A stretch of DNA of 26,597 nt, from assembly GCA_023417885.1 (NCBI GenBank), contig JAEZED010000060.1, forward strand, positions 1-26,597. Reading direction: 5' to 3'. The position numbers were made by a program, and so were the translations under genes. This DNA comes from Planctomycetota bacterium (lineage in GTDB: Bacteria; Planctomycetota; Phycisphaerae; Tepidisphaerales; Tepidisphaeraceae). Shown here piece after piece: positions 1-6,029 of the stretch (its first letter is position 1; each line of letters starts with the position of its first letter). The notes below the pieces were generated by a model. That model was not told the DNA's origin, did not search any database, and worked only from the letters and a program-made list of their open reading frames with translations.

Positions 1-221
1 CTTCGCGAGCGCGCTCGCGTGGCGAGAACCTGGACCCGAGGCCGCTCGGAACCGGGAGCCGCGCCTGAGAATGCCTCGTCACGCGGGCAACGGCCCGATG
101 TGGCGAACACTGTTGTTTCCCTAACCCCTCCGCAGGCCGGCTCCCGGTTCCGCGCGCCCCCCTGGGTCGCGAAGTGCTCCGCTGCGCGCCATGCGCTTCG
201 AAGGTCGTACGCCTCCCTCGA
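1..221. other. non-coding stretch left of uppS
   Basis: I see no convincing gene here; the reading frames that cross it are arginine/alanine-rich shadows. It begins with a perfect 16-bp palindrome, CGCGAGCGCGCTCGCG (4-19). It lies downstream of the leftward uppS gene, so it would hold that transcript's 3' end, but I see no hairpin with a T-tract. Confidence 0.5.
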
Positions 222-1058
222 TCAGGCTTTCGCTGTTGTCGCGTCGGCGAGGGCGCCGAACTTGCGGTTGCGCCCGGCGAACGCGCGCAGACTGTCGAAC
301 AGCTCGTCGCGCCCGAAGTCCGGCCAGAGCGTCTCGGTCACCCAGAGCTCCGCGTAGCTGATCTGCCAGAGCAGGTAGTTGCTCACGCGCAGCTCGCCCG
401 CCGTGCGGACGAGAAGATCCACGTCCGGCATCTCGATCCCCGTGGCCATCCCGCTGTGGCCTGCCGTGTAGAGGTGGGCGCCGATCGTCTCCTCATCGAT
501 CGCGCGCGGGTCGATCCGGCCCGCGGCGGCCTTGGCGGCGATGGCGCGGCAGGCGTCGATGATCTCCGCCCGGCTCGAATAGTTCAGGGCGAGCGTGACG
601 ACGAGCCCGTCGTTGCCGGCCGTCTCCTCCAGCGTGCGGTGCACCTCATCGAGCACGTTCTGCGGCAGCCCCTCGACGCGGCCGACCTGGTTGAAGCGCA
701 CGTTCTCCCGCATCATCCGCGGGCGCTCGTTGCGCAGGAAGTCGACGTACATCTGCATGAGGAAGTCGACCTCCGCCTTCGGCCGCTTCCAGTTCTCGAG
801 CGAAAAGCTGTAGAGCGTTAGAAAGTCCGGCGCGCCCAGGCGCTCGCGCAGCCGGCAGCATTCGCCCACCAGGTCCGGCACGACCTTCGCCCCCCGCGAA
901 TGCCCGAAGACGCGCGGCTGCCCCTTCTGCGTCGCCCACCGGCCGTTGCCGTCCATGATCATCGCGATGTGCCGCGGCAGGCGTTCCTGGGGCAGCTCGA
1001 GAATGTCGGCGGGGGCGGTCCAGTCACTCGCGGGCGTTTCCAGGGTCGGGCTCGGCAT
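222..1058 (-). CDS. uppS: isoprenyl transferase (undecaprenyl diphosphate synthase)
   Basis: Cis-prenyltransferase that condenses isopentenyl diphosphate onto farnesyl diphosphate to make the C55 lipid carrier for cell-envelope glycan synthesis; cytoplasmic, at the membrane. The 278-residue protein has the family signature HIAMIMDGNGRWA at residues 30-42, with the catalytic metal-binding Asp36, then VFGHSRGA (around 50-57). Near the C-terminus are RTAGELRVSNYLLWQ and ELWVTETLWPDF, the diphosphate-binding and dimer segments. Length is slightly above the usual 240-255 residues because of an N-terminal extension of about 28 residues. The chosen ATG overlaps the end of the upstream zinc-ribbon gene by 35 bp, which implies co-transcription. 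Family assignment is secure; the exact start is less so, although no other Met occurs before residue 33. Confidence 0.95.
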   Translation of the reverse strand: MPSPTLETPASDWTAPADILELPQERLPRHIAMIMDGNGRWATQKGQPRVFGHSRGAKVVPDLVGECCRLRERLGAPDFLTLYSFSLENWKRPKAEVDFLMQMYVDFLRNERPRMMRENVRFNQVGRVEGLPQNVLDEVHRTLEETAGNDGLVVTLALNYSSRAEIIDACRAIAAKAAAGRIDPRAIDEETIGAHLYTAGHSGMATGIEMPDVDLLVRTAGELRVSNYLLWQISYAELWVTETLWPDFGRDELFDSLRAFAGRNRKFGALADATTAKA

Positions 1059-2175
1059 GGGTGGGGATGATAGGTGCGCCCCCGACCGCGCGCCGGCGAA
1101 CCCAGGCCCGCGCCTGCACCGCGGTCAGGCGGACAGCGATCAGCACGATAAGCAGCCACGTCACCGCCTCGAGCGGCCAGCGAAGCAGATAAACGCTCCA
1201 GAACCCGACGTCGGAGATCGGCGGGAAGGGCTCGAGCGGCACGTACGAGTTGTAGCCGTTCACATATGACCCGCCGCGCGTCATGCGGACCAGCAGATCC
1301 ACGAGGTCCCTCGCGAGCATGTAAGGATCGAGGAACGGCTCGCCGCGCGACGCATCCTCCGCCCAGCGGGCGCCCAGGACGTAGAAGAGAGTGATGATCG
1401 CCCGAATCCCCACGACCGCGAGGCCGACCACGACCACCACCCGCGCCAGCCCGGCGGCGCCGGAGCGCTTCAGCGCATCCCAAAGGATCAGCCCCGCGAG
1501 AACGACGGTGGCGAGTGCCAGCGCTTGCCAGGCGACATAGAAGCGCTCGCCCCACGTCAGGGTGTAGTACCGGGCAAAACCGATGAATTCAGCGTCTCCC
1601 GGCGGGTTGAGCATCTGGTCGATGCCGGCCCACACGAGCAGGCCGATCCCCGCGCTGCCTGCGATCCAGGTCGCCAGCACGAGCCACGGGAGCAACGCGC
1701 CGTGCCGGCGCACGGCGTCCAGCCGACGCGGCCGGCAGCCACGCTCGCGGGAAAAGAGCAGAACCGCGCCGACGCAGAAAAGCAGCGTCGGAGCGGTCAT
1801 CGAGAGCAGCGAATCCACGTAGTAGTCGCGATAGGCGTCCCAGAAGCCGTACGGGGCAAAGGGGTCGTAGGCCGGCGTCGCCATGTGCAGCAGGCCCGGC
1901 ACCGGCAGGAAAGCCAGCACCCACAGGCCGGCGATGAGCCTTCGCCGCCAGCGTGGATCACTGTCGGCCCAGTCCGGCCGGTCGGGCAGGGCGGCAATGC
2001 GCGCGGACTCGGCCACGGGCGTGGCGCATTCCGGGCAGACGCCTCCCGGCGGCTGCGAACGCAGGTCGTAATCGCACGCGACGCAGCGGAACGTGGCCGC
2101 AGACACCGGCGGCGAGATGGCACTGGAAACGGACGTCACGCCCTCCCGTTCGCTGGCTGGAACGGGTGCGAGCAT
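1024..2175 (-). CDS. zinc-ribbon polytopic membrane protein, paralogue 1
   Basis: Function unknown. The 383-residue protein starts with a short cytoplasmic zinc ribbon (Cys31, Cys34, Cys47, Cys50 in CVACDYDLRSQPPGGVCPEC). A conserved linker follows (WADSDPRWRRRLIAG), then about six hydrophobic segments (near residues 87-110, 130-155, 168-195, 215-240, 245-270 and 335-365). The same ribbon, linker and membrane layout recurs in the protein at 4771-5787, so the two are paralogues. Ribbons reading C-x2-C-x-YDLR-x-Q-P...CPEC are very common at the N-termini of planctomycete membrane proteins of unknown role. It sits between a cupredoxin gene (51 bp upstream) and uppS (35-bp overlap), so the three may form one leftward transcript. 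A role in envelope biogenesis can only be guessed from the uppS linkage. Confidence 0.8.
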   Translation of the reverse strand: MLAPVPASEREGVTSVSSAISPPVSAATFRCVACDYDLRSQPPGGVCPECATPVAESARIAALPDRPDWADSDPRWRRRLIAGLWVLAFLPVPGLLHMATPAYDPFAPYGFWDAYRDYYVDSLLSMTAPTLLFCVGAVLLFSRERGCRPRRLDAVRRHGALLPWLVLATWIAGSAGIGLLVWAGIDQMLNPPGDAEFIGFARYYTLTWGERFYVAWQALALATVVLAGLILWDALKRSGAAGLARVVVVVGLAVVGIRAIITLFYVLGARWAEDASRGEPFLDPYMLARDLVDLLVRMTRGGSYVNGYNSYVPLEPFPPISDVGFWSVYLLRWPLEAVTWLLIVLIAVRLTAVQARAWVRRRAVGGAPIIPTHAEPDPGNARE

Positions 2176-2226
2176 ACCGCAACGCGGGCCTGGATGTACC
2201 TTTGCGACGCCGGAGCGAAGCCGACC

Positions 2227-2583
2227 TCACTCGGGCCGGACGGTGATGGTTCCCCTCGCCCGGGGGTGGAGGGCGCAGTGGTAATTGAAGGTGCCCGCTT
2301 CCTCGAAGCGGCGGCTCCAGCTCTTGCCCGGCTTGATGGTTCCGCTGCGGAACTCCCGCTTGTCCCCCACGACCTCGTGATCGCGATCGTCCTCGTTGCG
2401 CCAGAGCACCGTCTCGCCCGCCTTCACCTCGACCTTCGGCTTCTCGAAGGTGGTGTCCTTGATGACGATCGTGGCCGCGGGGGCGGGCTGGCGCTGGGGC
2501 TGGGCCTCGCTCCGGCCGAAGGCGGGCAGCGTGAGCGCCGCGATCAGCGAAGGGAGCAGGGAGAGGAGAAACAGTCGAAGCAT
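2227..2583 (-). CDS. small exported cupredoxin-like protein
   Basis: A 118-residue plastocyanin/azurin-fold protein expected outside the cytoplasmic membrane. Residues 1-27 form a signal peptide (MLRLFLLSLLPSLIAALTLPA). The mature part has the type-1 copper pattern: His69 in DDRDHEVVG, then Cys103 and His106 in YHCALHP. The family usually continues C-x2-H-x2-M-x-G; here the residue three after His106 is Ala109, so the axial Met ligand is missing. Such a site may still bind copper with altered redox behaviour, or may have lost it. I chose the ATG at 2583 because it gives a complete signal peptide and has a GGGAG about 10 bases upstream. The open frame extends much further upstream, but only as a shadow of the HD gene. 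First gene of a possible leftward operon with the zinc-ribbon protein and uppS. Confidence 0.8.
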   Translation of the reverse strand: MLRLFLLSLLPSLIAALTLPAFGRSEAQPQRQPAPAATIVIKDTTFEKPKVEVKAGETVLWRNEDDRDHEVVGDKREFRSGTIKPGKSWSRRFEEAGTFNYHCALHPRARGTITVRPE

Positions 2584-2805
2584 GACGGAAGGCACTCCCA
2601 AACCCGGCCACCGGCGCCGGGGATTCGCTCGAGACTGGTTTGCTACGACGTCCTGAACTCGAACTTGCACCACAGGCTCTGCCAGGCGGGCCGCGACTGG
2701 GCCGCCAACAGGGACGTCCGGTAGTATAGCGGCAATATCGGCCCCGCGACATGAGCCCGATCCGGATTCCTTCCGGCAACTCACGCCTCGCAACGCCGCA
2801 AGACC

Positions 2806-4077
2806 ATGCCAGAGAAGATCATCCGCGACCCCGTGCACGACGTCATCGCCTTCGAGCTGGCCGACCCCGTCGACGCGCTGATCTTCCGGCTCATCGGCTG
2901 CACCGAGATCCAGCGCCTCCGCCGGATCCGGCAGCTCGGGCTCGCCTCCCTCGCCTACCCCGGGGCCGACCACTCCCGCTACAGCCACTCGCTCGGCGTC
3001 TTCGAGACCGCCCGGCGCATCCTCACGCGGCTCGAACGGCAGGCGACGATCGACGAGGGCCGCCGCGCCGAGTGCCTCGTGGCGGCGCTGCTGCACGACC
3101 TGGGTCACGGCCCGTTCTCGCACGTCTTCGAGCGCGTGAGCGGCGTGGGGCACGAGGGGTTCACGCGCCGGCTGATCCTCGACCCGGAGAGCGAGGTGCA
3201 CCAGGCGCTGATCACGTACGACACGCACCTGCCGGAGCGCGTGGTGCACCTGCTCTCCTGCCCCGAGGAGCGTGATTTCGTCTGCGACATCCTCTCCAGC
3301 GAGCTCGACGCCGACCGGCTCGACTACCTGCTGCGCGACAACATGATGACCGGCGCGCGCTACGGGCGCTACGACCTCAACTGGCTCCTCGCCGCCATGA
3401 CGCTCGACGCCAGCGGGCAGCGCCTCGCGGTGACGTGGAAGGGAACCAGCGCCGTCGAGGCCTATCTCCAGGCGCGCTATCACATGTACCGGCACGTCTA
3501 CTTCCACAAGGTCGTGCGATCGGCGGAGGGGATGGTCAAGCTGGCGCTCCAGCGGGCGCGGGAGCTGATCTACGCGGGCCACGACGGTGACGTCGCCGGC
3601 CCCGCGCTGGCGCTTCCGCCGGGCAGCGGGACGGTGGCGAAGGTGCTCACCGGCGGGCGCCTCTCGACCGCGGAGTTCCGGGACCTGGACGACATCAGCG
3701 TGATGGGGTGCTTCAAGGCGTGGTCGCACAGCGGCGACGCGCGGCTGGCGCGGCTCTGCCGCGGCCTGCTGGATCGCCGGCTCTTCAAGACGATCGACCT
3801 GTCGGAGGAGCCGGACGCGGCGTCGGCGGTGGAGCGCGCACGGGAGGCGGTGGCGTCAGCAGGGGGCGATGCGACCTATTCCCTCTTCCACGACGATCCG
3901 CGCGCCGAGGCATACGCGGCAGAGGGAGCGGGGATTCTCGTGGTGGGCCCGACCGGGGATGCACGGGATTTCGCGGAGGCCTCGCCCTTCGTGCATGGAC
4001 TGGGCTCGCTGACGCTCCAGCGCCTGCACGTGGCCGCGGAGCACCTGGAAGTGGCGGGGCGCGCGGTGAAGGGGTGA
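2806..4077 (+). CDS. HD-domain phosphohydrolase (SAMHD1/dGTPase-like)
   Basis: A 423-residue cytoplasmic metal-dependent phosphohydrolase of the HD superfamily. It begins IRDPVHDVI, typical of the SAMHD1/YwfO-like branch. Metal ligands are visible: His61 (YSHSLGV), His97-Asp98 (LLHDLGHGPFSH) and Asp170 (DADRLDYLLRD). The stretch RLRRIRQLGLASLAYPGADHSR is also typical of this branch. Members hydrolyse dNTPs or other (oligo)nucleotides, but the substrate cannot be read from sequence. The C-terminal 150 residues are less conserved and alanine-rich. It is transcribed alone, divergent from the cupredoxin gene and convergent with the CYTH gene. The ATG at 2806 starts directly before the conserved PEKIIRDPVHD block, with no strong ribosome-binding site. 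Confidence 0.93.
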   Translation: MPEKIIRDPVHDVIAFELADPVDALIFRLIGCTEIQRLRRIRQLGLASLAYPGADHSRYSHSLGVFETARRILTRLERQATIDEGRRAECLVAALLHDLGHGPFSHVFERVSGVGHEGFTRRLILDPESEVHQALITYDTHLPERVVHLLSCPEERDFVCDILSSELDADRLDYLLRDNMMTGARYGRYDLNWLLAAMTLDASGQRLAVTWKGTSAVEAYLQARYHMYRHVYFHKVVRSAEGMVKLALQRARELIYAGHDGDVAGPALALPPGSGTVAKVLTGGRLSTAEFRDLDDISVMGCFKAWSHSGDARLARLCRGLLDRRLFKTIDLSEEPDAASAVERAREAVASAGGDATYSLFHDDPRAEAYAAEGAGILVVGPTGDARDFAEASPFVHGLGSLTLQRLHVAAEHLEVAGRAVKG

Positions 4078-4099
4078 TGGCGTGGTGGGGTGCTGGGTC

Positions 4100-4117
4100 C
4101 CGCGGCTTGCGCCGCGG
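4100..4117. repeat. GC-rich hairpin between convergent genes
   Basis: Perfect inverted repeat CCGCGGC-TTGC-GCCGCGG (7-bp stem, 4-base loop), 23 bp after the HD gene stop. There is no T-tract on either side, so it is not a classical intrinsic terminator. It may still limit read-through or be a dispersed palindromic repeat. Confidence 0.55.
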
Positions 4118-4130
4118 CGTGGCGCCCCTT

Positions 4131-4166
4131 CGTCGCTCCGTCGCTCCGTCGCTCCGTCGCTCCGTC
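4131..4166. repeat. 8-bp tandem repeat
   Basis: Four and a half head-to-tail copies of CGTCGCTC. It ends exactly where the CYTH gene's stop codon begins (4167-4169 on the minus strand). The unit length is not a multiple of three, so copy-number change would shift a frame, but the array lies outside the coding region. Likely replication-slippage sequence. Confidence 0.9.
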
Positions 4167-4736
4167 TCAGTCGCCGAAGCGAACGTCGCCGGGGCGGGGG
4201 TCGCGGTCGCTCATGTGATGGCTCAGCATCGCGACGTAGCTGGCCGTCAGCAGCGGGAACTCCGCCAGGCCCAGCCGCTCGCGCAGGGCCATGACCGCCT
4301 CCTCGCTGGGGCCCTCGATCTCCACGAACCGGCCGAGCCGCGGAAGCTCGTCGAGGGCGACCTCGCACCCGTCCAGCTCGAACATCTCCCGGCGCTTCTC
4401 GAAGCGCATGACGCGCAGGAAGCCGATGCGCTCGAACACGCGCTCCATCGCCTCGCCGTCGGTCACGCCGATCTCCAGCTCCTCGCGCGTCTTCAGCAGG
4501 CCCGGCTGGCGTGGACCCTTGAAGGTCACCCGCGCCGCGCCGTTGCCGGTGCCCAGGCTCCGCTCGTGCCGGATCCGCAGCCCCTCTCCCGCCGCCAGGA
4601 GGCGACGATCGCCCGTGTCGTAGAAGCTGTTGACCTCCATGACCGCCCCCCGCGGAACGGCGCCCAGCTCGCGCAGCCGCGCCCGCACCGCCTCGTGATC
4701 CGACACCTGCATTTTCGCTTCGCGCTCTACGGCCAT
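4167..4736 (-). CDS. CYTH-domain protein (CyaB/ThTPase-like)
   Basis: A 189-residue protein of the CYTH superfamily (CyaB class IV adenylate cyclases, thiamine triphosphatases, triphosphate tunnel enzymes). These bind a triphosphate and divalent metals in a beta-barrel tunnel. The diagnostic ExExK is at the N-terminus (Glu4, Glu6, Lys8 in EREAK). Further tunnel residues follow in LRIRHE (53-58), VTFKGP (70-75), TREELE (83-88), and in VALDELPRLGRFVEIEGP (126-143), which holds the conserved acidic strand. Start at the ATG that places EREAK at residue 4, as is usual. The zinc-ribbon gene lies 34 bp upstream on the same strand, so the pair is probably co-transcribed. Whether it makes cAMP or hydrolyses a triphosphate is not resolved. 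Confidence 0.88.
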   Translation of the reverse strand: MAVEREAKMQVSDHEAVRARLRELGAVPRGAVMEVNSFYDTGDRRLLAAGEGLRIRHERSLGTGNGAARVTFKGPRQPGLLKTREELEIGVTDGEAMERVFERIGFLRVMRFEKRREMFELDGCEVALDELPRLGRFVEIEGPSEEAVMALRERLGLAEFPLLTASYVAMLSHHMSDRDPRPGDVRFGD

Positions 4737-4770
4737 GGGCGGAAGTGTAGGGACGGCGGAGCGTGAGCGT

Positions 4771-5787
4771 TCATTCCGCCGCCGGCGCCCGCCGCCACGA
4801 GCGCACCTGCGCGACGCTGAGCCAGATCGCGACGACGAGGAAGGGGAGCCACATGAATAGTTCACGCACGAGATACAGAGGAATCCGTCGGAATACTCCG
4901 GTGCTGGCGATACCCGACACACCGCGGACCAGCAGGTCCGGCTGAAAGAAGAATGGCGGCGGCGGATCGCCGGCGGGGGCGGTGAAGAAATGGTAATGAA
5001 CGGCCTCGGCGATGCGCCAAATGGCTGCCATCGCCAGCGGGACAACCGGGAGCACCGCCGCGAGTTTCCGGCCCGTGCTGCGGAGAGCGGTAAAGATCGG
5101 GGCGCAGGCGAGAAGGACGAGGGCCGCGGAGAATGCTGCCAGCGCCGGCAGGGACGCCTCTGAAGCTCCGTCCGGTACGTACCTCAAGTATGTTCCCGAC
5201 AACTCCATCAGCAGCCCGGTGAAGACGGGCTGGTTCTCGTGCGGCAGACTCATGAACAAAGCCCCGAGCCCCACCCCCACGAGTGCGACGATCGTCCCGT
5301 GGAAGATCATGCTCAGCAGCAGCACGATGTAGCTGAGAAAGACACCCCAGCGCCGTGTCCAGTCGAGCCGGTTCCGCCGCCGGTAACGCTCCTTCGCGAA
5401 GAAGAGCACCATCCCGATACAGAAGACGAGAGACGAATAGATCCATAGATCGGTGGCAAGATTCTCGGCCAACGTCACCGGGCCAACGATCTGGGGCGCA
5501 GGGATCGTGATCCGCTCGGCCAAGCCCAGACGGTTCAGAGTCGCGAGAAGGGGGAGGACCAACGCGATGAACCACGCCCCCGCGATCATGCGCCTGCGCC
5601 AGCGCGGGTCGCTGTTGCGCCAGGCGGGGCGGATCGGGATCGCCGCCAGCTCGATCGCCTGCTCGACCGGCGTTGCGCACTCGGGACAGATGCCGTCCCG
5701 CGGCTGGACGCGCAGGTCATAACCGCACCGGGCGCACGGAAGTGCGCGCGTGTTCTTCACCTCGACGGTCGCGATGGCAGACGACAA
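4771..5787 (-). CDS. zinc-ribbon polytopic membrane protein, paralogue 2
   Basis: Function unknown. The 338-residue protein has an N-terminal ribbon (Cys18, Cys21, Cys34, Cys37 in CARCGYDLRVQPRDGICPEC). It shares with the protein at 1024-2175 the linker NSDPRWRRRMIAG and the same order of about six hydrophobic segments (near 66-90, 108-132, 148-178, 205-230, 232-256 and 300-330). Outside the ribbon and linker the two sequences are divergent, so this is an old duplication rather than a recent copy. It precedes the CYTH gene by 34 bp on the same strand. In both copies the gene directly downstream encodes a soluble enzyme that handles a (di/tri)phosphate, which may be coincidence. Confidence 0.78.
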   Translation of the reverse strand: MSSAIATVEVKNTRALPCARCGYDLRVQPRDGICPECATPVEQAIELAAIPIRPAWRNSDPRWRRRMIAGAWFIALVLPLLATLNRLGLAERITIPAPQIVGPVTLAENLATDLWIYSSLVFCIGMVLFFAKERYRRRNRLDWTRRWGVFLSYIVLLLSMIFHGTIVALVGVGLGALFMSLPHENQPVFTGLLMELSGTYLRYVPDGASEASLPALAAFSAALVLLACAPIFTALRSTGRKLAAVLPVVPLAMAAIWRIAEAVHYHFFTAPAGDPPPPFFFQPDLLVRGVSGIASTGVFRRIPLYLVRELFMWLPFLVVAIWLSVAQVRSWRRAPAAE

Positions 5788-5904
5788 GCCCGCAAGCTAC
5801 CAGCACGGGCGGCCGAAATCACGCTCGCGATCGCGCCGTTCAGTTCGGCGCCGGTCAGGCGCGCCGCACTCCGCCGCTGCCTCTTCCGGCGGAGGAAGCG
5901 CGGG

Positions 5905-5925
5905 GCACGGGCGAGTCGCCCGTGC
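5905..5925. repeat. palindromic repeat downstream of leuS
   Basis: Inverted repeat GCACGGGC-GAGTC-GCCCGTGC (8-bp arms, or 10-bp if the loop is read as a single base). It lies in the 242-bp gap between the leuS stop and the start of the next leftward gene. There is no T-tract. It may serve as the leuS terminator or be a REP-like dispersed palindrome; the core GGCGANTCGCC recurs at 15667-15679. The rest of the gap shows nothing recognisable. Confidence 0.6.
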
Positions 5926-6029
5926 TACAAGCGCACGAGGGACGTTGCCCCGAGCTCAGGGCATCGCCGAACCCTGGGTGTGCACATTCGTGCCATTCGT
6001 GGCCCCGACTCCGCCCCGGGCCCGCAGCG

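Noticed and set aside
2227..3729. 500-codon minus-strand frame
   Set aside because: Only its last 118 codons (the cupredoxin) look like a protein; the rest is antisense to the HD gene.
4131..4166. CRISPR-like repeats
   Set aside because: The units are 8 bp and contiguous with no spacers; a simple tandem repeat. No CRISPR array was seen anywhere in the window.
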